Source: Burkholderia sp. NRF60-BP8 (lineage in GTDB: Bacteria > Pseudomonadota > Gammaproteobacteria > Burkholderiales > Burkholderiaceae). Taken from it: a DNA stretch of 64,000 nt. The stretch spans positions 124,001 through 188,000 of the forward strand of contig NZ_CP013374.1 of the NCBI RefSeq assembly GCF_001522585.2, written 5' to 3'. This document shows, piece by piece, positions 42,807-50,930 of this stretch; position 1 is the stretch's first letter; every line of letters begins with the position of its first letter. The notes under the pieces are model-generated. The model had not been told where the DNA came from and made no database searches. It saw only the letters and a list, made by a program, of their open reading frames with translations. Position numbers and translations under genes: made by a program.

Positions 42807-43418
42807 TTATGGCGCAATCAGAATCCCCCTGTTTGCGAAATAGCGATCGAATGTACTACGCGCCATCGACACGTATTCCTGCGTGTTGTGTTCAAAGCCT
42901 GACGGATTGTGAAATACCCACTCGTCGGTCACGGGATCGACCCCGATCACCAGGACAAGATGCCCGCCACGCGTTGGAGGCTCAAACCCCGCATGCCGGA
43001 TTCCCGGGTGAACGGACGCCATGAACATATATCCGTCACGCAAACTGCATTCGATCGTAGACGATTCCGTATGCTCGACGACACGACCGTCAATCTGAAA
43101 GCGCTCGCGGATCCAGTTGACGAATGGTCGATAGAGCAGGCGCTTTCCTTTGTCGCCGATCTCGGGTTGATAGACACCGAAGGTTACGGCCTCACGCACG
43201 AGTTCCAACAGCGGGATCACTCGCGCGGTGCGATGTGCCAACAGCATCTTCAAGCATGTGATGCCGCAAATGTGCGGGCTCCATTGAGCATACTCGGCCG
43301 GACTGCTGGCGCCTGAATTACGCCAGAGCGGATCGTCCTCGGCGCGCAGTTCGCGCGACACGAATCGAGAGATCAAGGCCCTCGATTCCCATTGCGAAAA
43401 ATACGGCACGTCAATCAT
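42807..43418 (-). CDS. C39-like cysteine peptidase family protein
   Basis: A 203-residue protein. The core is papain-like C39: Cys51 in SPHICGITCLKML, His in RGGHLVLVIGVDP, and HNPSG supplying the Asn/Asp position. The N-terminus MIDVPYFSQWESR is the typical start of C39_2 domains. There is no signal peptide, ABC-transporter or membrane part, so it is not a bacteriocin exporter. Role unknown: it could mature or cut a peptide, or be a delivered effector. It is isolated, and its 5' flank is markedly AT-rich, suggesting acquisition by transfer. Confidence 0.75.
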   Translation of the reverse strand: MIDVPYFSQWESRALISRFVSRELRAEDDPLWRNSGASSPAEYAQWSPHICGITCLKMLLAHRTARVIPLLELVREAVTFGVYQPEIGDKGKRLLYRPFVNWIRERFQIDGRVVEHTESSTIECSLRDGYMFMASVHPGIRHAGFEPPTRGGHLVLVIGVDPVTDEWVFHNPSGFEHNTQEYVSMARSTFDRYFANRGILIAP

Positions 43419-43834
43419 TTTTCATCCTATGAACAGAAGTGCTGCGAGTACATTTTCGCGTACCGGTCACGAAAGCAAACTCATGAATTATAAAGGGGGG
43501 GTAAAAAAATATTTAACTTAAGTCTGAATTTAACTATATACGACGACTATTGTTTTTATTGTGGGATATCCTGATGGAATTGTCAGGGGCTAAATCATGG
43601 ATGGATGATGAAGCATTTTTATATTGGACTATCTCCGAATCGTTGATAAGCACCTCACGTGCAGCCTGCTCTTGTCGGCCGGCGCACCGTTTCCCCATCA
43701 GGAAAACCCTGACCGACGCGGGCCGGCCGCCGATTTCGGCCGATTTTCCCGCTGCAGAACGCAGCCGCGTCGCGCTCCTACCCAAGCAGCATCCCGTACC
43801 CCGCGACCGCCCTCCAGCAAGCCTTCCAGCCCGC
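43419..43834. other. AT-rich intergenic patch
   Basis: About 415 bases before the catB operators. The part 43480-43630 is strongly AT-rich (for example TAAAAAAATATTTAACTTAAG), unlike anything else in the window. A frame of 110 codons (43550-43882, plus) can be read but has no ribosome site, and its second half matches the base composition of spacer. No inverted terminal repeats or transposase remnant were seen. It probably marks the boundary of imported DNA carrying the C39 gene. Confidence 0.5.
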
Positions 43835-43855
43835 ATACCTAACCAAATCAGGTAT
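43835..43855. promoter_or_regulatory. distal LysR-type operator before catB
   Basis: ATACCT - 9 bases - AGGTAT inverted repeat, with the T-N11-A character of LysR-type sites. The half-sites match the ATAC/GTAT arms of the BenM/CatM consensus but with wider spacing. Confidence 0.55.
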
Positions 43856-43893
43856 GGTGCAACGCAATATTTCGGATATTGACCACGATTTCC

Positions 43894-43908
43894 ATACCCA
43901 CCAGGTAT
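43894..43908. promoter_or_regulatory. proximal BenM/CatM-type operator before catB
   Basis: ATACCCACCAGGTAT fits ATAC-N7-GTAT exactly, the site of the muconate-responsive LysR regulators BenM, CatM and CatR. It lies about 22 bases before the putative -35 box, the normal place for an activator. A third dyad (CAATAT-TTCGG-ATATTG, 43865-43881) lies midway. Confidence 0.7.
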
Positions 43909-43929
43909 CAAAAATCCCGACCAAAAGTA

Positions 43930-43960
43930 TTGGACGCTCCATTTCCCCGCCGCGTATAAA
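43930..43960 (+). promoter_or_regulatory. putative catB promoter
   Basis: TTGGAC (43930-43935) and TATAAA (43955-43960), 19 bases apart, longer than ideal and so consistent with an activator-dependent promoter. Transcription would start near 43967, which places an ATG at 43969 almost at the mRNA end and favours the downstream ATG at 43996 for catB. Confidence 0.5.
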
Positions 43961-43995
43961 TCCGTCCCATGAACTCCCCCCACGCAGCGTGCCCC

Positions 43996-45132
43996 ATGTC
44001 CTCCGCCACCATCGAACGCATCGAAACCCGCCTCGTCGATCTGCCGACGATCCGTCCGCACAAGCTGTCGGTGGCCACGATGCACGGCCAGACGCTGATG
44101 CTCGTGAAGGTGTTCTGCAGCGACGGCGCGGTCGGTATCGGCGAAGGCACGACGATCGCCGGAATGGCCTACGGCCCGGAAAGCCCGGAAGCGATGAAGC
44201 TCGCGATCGACGCGTACCTCGCGCCGGCGATCGTCGGCAAGGACGCGACGCGCGTCCAGACGCTGATGGCGTTCGTCGGCAAGCTCGCGAAGGTCAACCA
44301 CTTCGCGAAGAGCGCGCTCGAAACCGCGCTGCTCGACGCGCACGGCAAGCGGCTCGGCGTGCCGGTCAGCGAACTGCTCGGCGGCCGTCGCCGCGATCGC
44401 CTGCCGGTCGCGTGGACGCTCGCGTCGGGCGACACGTCCACCGACATCGCCGAAGCAGAACGGATGCTCGACCTGCGCCGCCACAACGTATTCAAGCTGA
44501 AGATCGGCGCGAAAGCGCCGGAAACGGATATCCGCCACGTGGCCGAGATCAAGAAGGCGCTCGGCGAGCGCGCGTCGGTGCGCGTCGACGTGAACATGGC
44601 GTGGAGCGAGACGCAGGCCGCTCGCGCGATTCCGGCGCTGGCCGATGCGGGCTGCGAGCTGGTCGAGCAGCCGGTGGCGTCCGCGGCGGCGCTGGCGCGC
44701 CTGATGCGCCGCTTCCCCGTCGCGCTGATGGCCGATGAAATCCTGCAGGGCCCGGACAGCGCATTCGAGATCGCGAAGCATCACGGCGCGGACGTGTTCG
44801 CGGTCAAGATCGAACAAAGCGGCGGCCTCTTCGCCGCGCAGCGCGTGGCCGCGATCGCGGACGCGGCCGGCATCGAGCTGTACGGCGGCACGATGCTCGA
44901 AGGTGCGTTCAGCACGGTGGCGTCCGCGCACCTGTTCGCGAGTGTCGCGAACCTGCAGTGGGGCACTGAGCTGTTCGGGCCGCTGCTGATCACCGAAGAA
45001 ATCCTGACGCAGCCGCTGGACTACAGCGACTTCGAACTGACCGTGCCGGACGGCCCCGGTCTCGGCATCGCGCTCGACGAGGACAAGGTCAGGCGCTTCA
45101 CCCGCGACGGGCTGACGAAAGTCGTGCGGTAA
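43996..45132 (+). CDS. catB: muconate cycloisomerase CatB
   Basis: A 378-residue enolase-superfamily enzyme that lactonises cis,cis-muconate to muconolactone in the catechol branch of the beta-ketoadipate pathway. The paired lysines are in FKLKIG, metal ligands in [14 protein letters not shown] and MADEIL, and the terminal acid region in GTMLEGAFS. The start [18 protein letters not shown] aligns with Pseudomonas CatB; the ATG at 43969 would add nine residues and lies at the predicted transcript end. It is the first gene of the cat-ben run, behind LysR-type operators. Confidence 0.93.
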   Translation: MSSATIERIETRLVDLPTIRPHKLSVATMHGQTLMLVKVFCSDGAVGIGEGTTIAGMAYGPESPEAMKLAIDAYLAPAIVGKDATRVQTLMAFVGKLAKVNHFAKSALETALLDAHGKRLGVPVSELLGGRRRDRLPVAWTLASGDTSTDIAEAERMLDLRRHNVFKLKIGAKAPETDIRHVAEIKKALGERASVRVDVNMAWSETQAARAIPALADAGCELVEQPVASAAALARLMRRFPVALMADEILQGPDSAFEIAKHHGADVFAVKIEQSGGLFAAQRVAAIADAAGIELYGGTMLEGAFSTVASAHLFASVANLQWGTELFGPLLITEEILTQPLDYSDFELTVPDGPGLGIALDEDKVRRFTRDGLTKVVR

Positions 45133-45183
45133 CCGAGTCAGGCAAAGACCGTCATTCCCCCAAATACACGTGGAGACAGCATC

Positions 45184-46125
45184 ATGAGCGTCAAAGTTTT
45201 CGATACCCGGGAAGTGCAAGACCTGCTGAAGGCCGCGTCGAACGCGGGCGCGAACGGCACGAAGGGCGACGCGCGCGCGCAGCAGATCGTGCTGCGCCTG
45301 CTCGGCGACCTGTTCAAGGCGATCGACGATCTCGACATCACGCCCGACGAAGTGTGGGCCGGCGTGAACTATCTGAACAAACTTGGTCAGGATGGCGAAG
45401 CAGCGTTGCTCGCGGCCGGCCTCGGTCTCGAGAAATATCTCGACATCCGGATGGACGCCGAGGACGAAGCGATCGGGCTGCACGGCGGCACGCCGCGCAC
45501 GATCGAAGGGCCGCTGTACGTGGCCGGCGCACCGGTGCGCGAAGGCGTCGCGAAGATCGACCTCGATGCCGACGACGGCGCGGGCCCGCTCGTGATCCAC
45601 GGCACGGTCACGGGCCTCGACGGCAAGCCGGTGGCCGGCGCGCTGGTCGAGTGCTGGCACGCGAACTCGCATGGCTTCTACTCGCACTTCGACCCGACCG
45701 GCGCGCAGAGCGATTTCAACCTGCGCGGCGCGGTGAGGACGGGTGCGGACGGCAAATACGAATTCCGCACGCTGATGCCGGTCGGCTACGGCTGCCCGCC
45801 GCAGGGCGCGACGCAGCAACTGCTCGACCGTCTCGGCCGCCACGGCAACCGCCCGGCGCACGTGCACTTCTTCGTGACGAGCGACGACCATCGCAAGCTG
45901 ACGACGCAGTTCAACATCGACGGCGATCCGCTGATCTGGGACGACTTCGCGTACGCGACGCGCGAGGAGCTGATTCCGCCCGTGGTCGCCAGGACCGGCG
46001 GCACGGCGCTCGGCATGAAGGCCGATGCGTACCAGGACATCGAGTTCAATTTCGTGCTGACGCCGCTGGTGCAGGGCCGGGACAACCAGATCGTCGAACG
46101 CCCGCGCGCTTCCGCCGCGGCATAA
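45184..46125 (+). CDS. catA: catechol 1,2-dioxygenase CatA
   Basis: A 313-residue intradiol dioxygenase that cleaves catechol to cis,cis-muconate. The N-terminal helical dimerisation domain precedes the beta-sandwich with the Fe(III) ligands Tyr in GFYSHFD, Tyr in VGYGCPPQG and two His in PAHVHFF. Length matches the family. RBS GGAGA upstream of ATG 45184; 51 bases after catB. It receives the catechol produced by BenABCD. Confidence 0.96.
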   Translation: MSVKVFDTREVQDLLKAASNAGANGTKGDARAQQIVLRLLGDLFKAIDDLDITPDEVWAGVNYLNKLGQDGEAALLAAGLGLEKYLDIRMDAEDEAIGLHGGTPRTIEGPLYVAGAPVREGVAKIDLDADDGAGPLVIHGTVTGLDGKPVAGALVECWHANSHGFYSHFDPTGAQSDFNLRGAVRTGADGKYEFRTLMPVGYGCPPQGATQQLLDRLGRHGNRPAHVHFFVTSDDHRKLTTQFNIDGDPLIWDDFAYATREELIPPVVARTGGTALGMKADAYQDIEFNFVLTPLVQGRDNQIVERPRASAAA

Positions 46126-46137
46126 CCGCCGGCGGCA

Positions 46138-46159
46138 CGGCGGCGCGCGTGCGCCGCCG
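46138..46159. other. hairpin in the catA-benA spacer
   Basis: 9-bp perfect stem CGGCGGCGC / GCGCCGCCG with loop GCGT, 13 bases after catA. No T-run. It may attenuate transcription or protect the catBA mRNA end, allowing different levels of cat and ben products. Confidence 0.4.
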
Positions 46160-46241
46160 CTGTCGGCCGGTCCCCCGAGATTCAACCGATACCGATGCGA
46201 GCGTGCTTGCAGGACGCGGCACGCGCATGGAAGGAGCCATC

Positions 46242-47600
46242 ATGTCCGCCACGATCGACCACACCGACACACTGGATCACCTGCTCGAAACCGCCGTGCA
46301 GGATGACAAGGAGGCCGGCGTCTTCCGCTGCCGCCGCGACATCTTCACGAACGCGGAGCTGTACGAGCTCGAGATGAAGCACATCTTCGAGGGCAACTGG
46401 GTATATCTGGCGCACGAAAGCCAGATTCCGGACAACAACGATTACTACACGACGTGGATCGGCCGCCAGCCGATCGTCATCACGCGCGACAAGACCGGCG
46501 AGCTGCATGCGGTCATCAATGCGTGTGCGCACAAGGGCGCGATGCTGTGCCGCCGCAAGCACGGCAACAAGGGCAGCTTCACGTGCCCGTTCCACGGCTG
46601 GACCTTCTCGAACACCGGCAAGCTGCTGAAGGTGAAGGACGAGAAGACGACCGAATACCCGGTGCAGTTCAACACGCACGGCTCGCACGACCTGAAGCAG
46701 GTCGCGCGCTTCGCGAACTATCGCGGCTTCCTGTTCGGCAGCCTCAATGCGGACGTCCTGCCGCTCGAGGATTATCTCGGCGAGGCGCGTGTGATCATCG
46801 ACCAGATCGTCGACCAGGCGCCGAACGGCCTCGAAGTGCTGCGCGGCAACTCGTCCTACATCTACGAAGGCAACTGGAAGATGCAGATGGAGAACGGCTG
46901 CGACGGCTATCACGTCAGCACCGTGCATTGGAACTATGCGGCGACGATGGGCCGTCGCAAGGAAGACGGCACCAAGGCGGTCGATGCGAACAGCTGGAGC
47001 AAGTCGGTCGCGGGCGTGTACGGCTTCGACCACGGCCACATCCTGCTGTGGACCCGAACGATGAACCCGGAAGTGCGGCCCGTGTACCGGCATCGCGACG
47101 AAATCCGTGCGCGCGTCGGCGACGTGCAGGCCGATTTCATCGTGAACCAGACGCGCAACCTGTGCGTGTACCCGAACGTGTTCCTGATGGACCAGTTCAG
47201 CACGCAGATTCGCGTGGTGCGGCCGCTCGGCGTCGACAGGACCGAGGTCACGATCTTCTGCTTCGCGCCGAAGGGCGAGAGTGAAGCGGATCGCACGACG
47301 CGGATTCGCCAGTACGAGGATTTCTTCAACGTGACCGGCATGGGCACGGCCGACGATCTCGAGGAATTCCGCGCGTGCCAGGCCGGCTATGCGGGCATCA
47401 CGGCGATGTGGAACGACCTGTCGCGCGGCGCGCCGCTGTGGATCGATGGGCCGGACGAGAACGCGAGAAGGATGGGGCTGAACCCGCGCATTTCCGGCGA
47501 GCGCAGTGAGGACGAAGGGCTGTTCGTGTGTCAGCACGAACACTGGGTGAACGTGATGCGCGATGCGCTGAAGAAGGAACGCGGGGAGGTGGCGGCATGA
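46242..47600 (+). CDS. benA: benzoate 1,2-dioxygenase large subunit BenA
   Basis: A 452-residue Rieske oxygenase alpha subunit. The Rieske ligands are CAHKGAMLC and CPFHGW; the mononuclear iron site is in [11 protein letters not shown]. It dihydroxylates benzoate to the 1,2-cis-diol carboxylate. Anthranilate dioxygenase AntA is the close alternative; the presence of a benD diol dehydrogenase three genes on, not needed for anthranilate, favours benzoate. ATG 46242 has AAGGAG at 46231-46236; an in-frame ATG 15 bases earlier lies within that site. Its stop overlaps benB. Confidence 0.93.
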   Translation: MSATIDHTDTLDHLLETAVQDDKEAGVFRCRRDIFTNAELYELEMKHIFEGNWVYLAHESQIPDNNDYYTTWIGRQPIVITRDKTGELHAVINACAHKGAMLCRRKHGNKGSFTCPFHGWTFSNTGKLLKVKDEKTTEYPVQFNTHGSHDLKQVARFANYRGFLFGSLNADVLPLEDYLGEARVIIDQIVDQAPNGLEVLRGNSSYIYEGNWKMQMENGCDGYHVSTVHWNYAATMGRRKEDGTKAVDANSWSKSVAGVYGFDHGHILLWTRTMNPEVRPVYRHRDEIRARVGDVQADFIVNQTRNLCVYPNVFLMDQFSTQIRVVRPLGVDRTEVTIFCFAPKGESEADRTTRIRQYEDFFNVTGMGTADDLEEFRACQAGYAGITAMWNDLSRGAPLWIDGPDENARRMGLNPRISGERSEDEGLFVCQHEHWVNVMRDALKKERGEVAA

Positions 47601-48085
47601 GCTTCGATTACCGGACGATTTGCGCGGCGCTGTATCGCGAAACGCGCCTGCTCGACGATCGTGCGTGGGACGAATGGCTGACCTGCTACGCCGAGGACGT
47701 CACGTACTGGATGCCCGCGTGGGACGACGACGATCGCCCGACCGACGATCCGACCAGCCAGATCTCGCTGATGTACTACGCGGATCGCGGCGGTCTCGAG
47801 GATCGCGTATTCCGGATCAAGACCGAGCGCAGCGGCGCGTCGACGCCCGAGCCGCGCACCAGCCACAACGTGACGAACGTCGAGGTGCTGGCCGAACGCG
47901 ACGACGAGGTGGACGTGCGCTACAACTTTCACACGCTGAACCACCGTTACCGCGTGACCGATCACTTCTTCGGCACGATGTTCGTCACGTTGCGCAAGGT
48001 GGACGACGCGCTGCTGATCTCGAACAAGAAGATCGTGCTGAAGAACGATTACATCCGGCAGGTGCTCGACGTGTACCACGTCTGA
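47597..48085 (+). CDS. benB: benzoate 1,2-dioxygenase small subunit BenB
   Basis: A 162-residue beta subunit of the Rieske oxygenase (NTF2-like fold), starting [26 protein letters not shown] and containing [13 protein letters not shown] and [11 protein letters not shown], typical of the family. It has no cofactor site and supports the alpha-subunit trimer. Start overlaps the benA stop by ATGA, so the subunits are made in balance. Confidence 0.95.
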   Translation: MSFDYRTICAALYRETRLLDDRAWDEWLTCYAEDVTYWMPAWDDDDRPTDDPTSQISLMYYADRGGLEDRVFRIKTERSGASTPEPRTSHNVTNVEVLAERDDEVDVRYNFHTLNHRYRVTDHFFGTMFVTLRKVDDALLISNKKIVLKNDYIRQVLDVYHV

Positions 48086-48124
48086 CGCCGATCGTTTCGA
48101 CAGGAAGGAAAGGGAGGCGACGTC

Positions 48125-49147
48125 ATGTCCACCTACAAGATTGCACTGAATTTCGAAGACGGGGTCACCCGCTTCATCGACTGCAAGGCCGGCGAGAAGG
48201 TGCTCGACGCGGCCTTTCGCGCGAAGATCAACCTGCCGATGGATTGTTCCGACGGCGTGTGCGGTACCTGCAAGTGCCGCGCCGAAAGCGGCCGCTACGA
48301 CCTCGGCGACGATTACATCGACGACGCGCTCACCGAGGACGAGAAGGACGGCGGCCTCGTGCTGACCTGCCAGATGGTGCCGCAAAGCGATTGCGTGATC
48401 GCGGTGCCGACGTCGTCGGTCGCCTGCAAGACCGGGCAGAGCAGCTTTGCGGCGACGGTCGCGAAGATCGAGCAGCACAACGATGCGGCCGTCGTGCTCG
48501 AACTCGACGTCGGCGCGAGCGCGCCGGTGTTTCTCCCGGGCCAGTACGTGAACATCGGCGTGCCGGGCAGCGGCCAGCACCGCTCGTATTCGTTCTCGTC
48601 CGCGCCGGGCGACGCGAAGGTCGGCTTCCTGATCAAGAAGATTCCCGGCGGTGTGATGAGCACATGGCTCGAATCGGCGCGGCCGGGCGACACGCTCGAG
48701 CTGCACGGGCCGCTCGGCAGCTTCTATCTGCGCGACGTGCAGCGGCCGCTGCTGTTCCTCGCCGGCGGCACGGGCCTCGCGCCATTCCTGTCGATGCTCG
48801 ACGTGCTCGCGCGAAGCGGCTCGCAGCAGAAGGTGCACCTGATCTACGGCGTCACGCGCGACCTCGATCTCGTGCTGGTCGACGCGATCGAAGCGCTCGC
48901 GGCGAAGCTGCCGAACTTCAGCTTCGCGACGGTCGTCGCCGACGCCGCGTCGAACCATCCGCGCAAGGGCTGGGTCACGCAGCACATCCCGGCCGACGCG
49001 CTGAACGACGGCGACGTCGACGTGTATCTGTGCGGGCCGCCGCCGATGGTCGATGCGGTGCGCCAGTATTTCGACGACGCAGGCGTGAAGCCGAACAGTT
49101 TCCACTACGAGAAGTTCACCCCCAACGTCACGGCAAAGGCGGCATGA
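48125..49147 (+). CDS. benC: benzoate dioxygenase electron-transfer component BenC
   Basis: A 340-residue reductase. The N-terminal plant-type ferredoxin has the ligands of MDCSDGVCGTCKC and a final LTCQM cysteine; the middle FAD domain has HRSYSFSSAPG and the NAD domain LAGGTGLAPF and VYLCGPPPM. It carries electrons from NADH to the Rieske centre of BenA. RBS GGGAGG. 39 bases after benB and ATGA overlap with benD. Confidence 0.96.
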   Translation: MSTYKIALNFEDGVTRFIDCKAGEKVLDAAFRAKINLPMDCSDGVCGTCKCRAESGRYDLGDDYIDDALTEDEKDGGLVLTCQMVPQSDCVIAVPTSSVACKTGQSSFAATVAKIEQHNDAAVVLELDVGASAPVFLPGQYVNIGVPGSGQHRSYSFSSAPGDAKVGFLIKKIPGGVMSTWLESARPGDTLELHGPLGSFYLRDVQRPLLFLAGGTGLAPFLSMLDVLARSGSQQKVHLIYGVTRDLDLVLVDAIEALAAKLPNFSFATVVADAASNHPRKGWVTQHIPADALNDGDVDVYLCGPPPMVDAVRQYFDDAGVKPNSFHYEKFTPNVTAKAA

Positions 49148-49920
49148 CCATGCAACGATTCTCCGGCAAGGTCGTCGTCGTCACCGGCGCGGCGCAGGGC
49201 ATCGGTCGCGGCGTCGCACTGCGCGCGGCGGCCGAGGGCGGCAGGGTGCTGTTCGTCGATCGCGCGGATTTCGTGGCCGAGGTGGCCGCGCAAGCGCCGG
49301 GCGGCGATACGGCCGGCTTCGTCGCGGATCTCGAGACATACGAAGGCGCGCATGCGGCGATGGCGTACGCGGTGCAGGCCTTCGGCGGCATCGACATCCT
49401 GATCAACGGCGTCGGCGGCGCGATCCGCATGCGGCCGTTCGCCGAGTTCGAGCCCGCGCAGATCGACGCGGAAATCCGCCGCTCGCTGATGCCGACGCTT
49501 TATGCGTGCCATGCGGTGCTGCCGCATCTGATCGCGCGCGGCGGCGGCACGATCGTCAACATCTCGTCGAACGCGACGCGCGGCATTCGCCGCGTGCCGT
49601 ACTCGGCCGCGAAGGGCGGCGTGAACGCATTGACGTCGGCGCTCGCGATGGAATACGCGGAACACGGCATCCGCGTCGTCGCCACCGCGCCGGGCGGCAC
49701 CAGTGCGCCGCCGCGCCGCGTGCCGCGCAATGCGGCCGGCGATACCGAGCAGGAACAGGCGTGGATGGCCGAGGCCGTGCGGCAGGTGACCGAATCGACG
49801 TACTTCAAGCGCTACGGCAGCCTCGACGAGCAAATCGCGCCGATCCTGTTCCTCGCGTCGGACGAGGCGAGCTACATCACGGGTACGGTGCTGCCGGTCG
49901 CGGGTGGGGACACGGGTTGA
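49144..49920 (+). CDS. benD: benzoate diol dehydrogenase BenD
   Basis: A 258-residue short-chain dehydrogenase with TGAAQGIGRG near the N-terminus, catalytic Tyr-Lys in VPYSAAKGG and Ser in VNISSN. It oxidises and decarboxylates the 1,2-dihydroxycyclohexadiene carboxylate to catechol with NAD+. The pattern APGGTSAPPRRVPRN is that of BenD. It ends the coupled benABCD set; its product feeds catA. Confidence 0.94.
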   Translation: MTMQRFSGKVVVVTGAAQGIGRGVALRAAAEGGRVLFVDRADFVAEVAAQAPGGDTAGFVADLETYEGAHAAMAYAVQAFGGIDILINGVGGAIRMRPFAEFEPAQIDAEIRRSLMPTLYACHAVLPHLIARGGGTIVNISSNATRGIRRVPYSAAKGGVNALTSALAMEYAEHGIRVVATAPGGTSAPPRRVPRNAAGDTEQEQAWMAEAVRQVTESTYFKRYGSLDEQIAPILFLASDEASYITGTVLPVAGGDTG

Positions 49921-50028
49921 AGAGCGCGCCCGCCGAGCTGCTTGCCTCACGGGGCAGGTGCCGCGGCCTGGCGCACGACGACCATGACATAACAGGCCGG
50001 CGCGGCAAGCCCGGCCATGGAGACACTC

Positions 50029-50427
50029 ATGAGCAAACGCGAAGCGATCATCCCGGCCGGCATGGAGGCCGTATACGAAAAAATCGGCTATGCGCCGGCG
50101 ATCAAGGTCGGCGATACCGTTTACGTATCCGGCCAGATCGGCCGCGACGCGGCGATGCAGTTGGTCGAGGGCCGCGAAGCCCAGATCGTGCAGGCGTTCG
50201 AGAACCTCAAGCGCGTACTGGACGCCTGTGGCGCGTCGTTCGACGACGTGGTCGACCTCACGACCTTCCATACCGACATGCGCGACCTGCCGCTGTTCAT
50301 GCAGGTACGCGACCGCTATTTCCATGCGCATCCGCGGCCGGCGTGGACCGCGACCGGCGCGCACATGCTCGGCGGCTCGCCCGGCTATATCGTCGAGATC
50401 AAGGCGGTGGCGGTGCTGCGGCCTTAG
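50029..50427 (+). CDS. RidA-family protein without the catalytic arginine
   Basis: A 132-residue protein of the YjgF/YER057c/UK114 fold (DTVYVSGQIGRDA, VEGREAQIVQAFENLKRVLDACGASFDDVV). In true RidA the Arg of PARSCV binds the enamine/imine substrate; here the position reads PAWTATG, so it belongs to a non-deaminase Rid subgroup. It lies 108 bases after benD and may be co-transcribed; some Rid paralogues accompany aromatic degradation operons. ATG 50029 is set by GGAG; the upstream ATG at 50017 lacks one. Confidence 0.82.
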   Translation: MSKREAIIPAGMEAVYEKIGYAPAIKVGDTVYVSGQIGRDAAMQLVEGREAQIVQAFENLKRVLDACGASFDDVVDLTTFHTDMRDLPLFMQVRDRYFHAHPRPAWTATGAHMLGGSPGYIVEIKAVAVLRP

Positions 50428-50518
50428 TCGCGGCGGCGCATCGCCCGTCCGGTCGGTCGATGCGATCAATCAGCTCTACATATAAACAGAATCGACCATC
50501 AACAGGTTTGGAGACAGC

Positions 50519-50809
50519 ATGAGACTTCGGCATCTCGTCGGCGGAGCATTGTTCGGAATCGCAACGACCGGTTTCGCGCAAGGTTCGTCGCCGATGACAG
50601 CGTTTGTCACGTGAACGTGTCCTGCCGAGATGCGCGCGCTGCGCGGCACCTATTTCCTGTCGAAACGAACCGCCGTGTACCTGCAGGGTGCGTACCTCGC
50701 CAACAGCGCGCACGCGGCATTCACGGTCAGCGCCGGCGGGGGCGGCACGACGCCCGCGCCGGGGCAAAACCAGGTCGGCGTGATGGCCGGAATCCGGCAC
50801 ATGTTCTGA
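50519..50809 (+). pseudogene. porin remnant (signal peptide plus last strands)
   Basis: The ATG at 50519 opens a porin-like signal peptide (RHLVGGALFGIATTGFAQGSS). An in-frame TGA follows at 50612-50614. In the same frame, 50630-50809 encodes the last ~60 residues of a Gram-negative porin: TYFLSKRTAVYLQGAY and, at the end, QVGVMAGIRHMF with the C-terminal aromatic residue. About 300 codons of the barrel are missing between them. A large internal deletion fused the two ends. Ribosome site GGAGA is intact. Confidence 0.82.
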
Positions 50810-50930
50810 CCGGACGTGTCGGGCGACGCATGAGCGGCCCGGCATGCGATGCAATGCGATGCCCGCGGTTTTCGTGCGGGCATCGGCTTTCCCTGTACGC
50901 AAATCGATCGAGAGACAACGGAGGGATGCA

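Noticed and set aside
43550-43882. 110-codon plus-strand frame before the catB operators
   Set aside because: No ribosome site, composition changes abruptly midway, and it overlaps a LysR-type operator.
43534-46185. 883-codon minus-strand frame under catB and catA
   Set aside because: It is antisense to two well-supported enzymes and has no family features; only its last ~50 codons lie in AT-rich spacer.
46242-48085. Anthranilate dioxygenase (antAB) as the name for the Rieske oxygenase
   Set aside because: Anthranilate oxidation gives catechol without a dehydrogenase; the coupled benD indicates benzoate. Substrate is still unproven.
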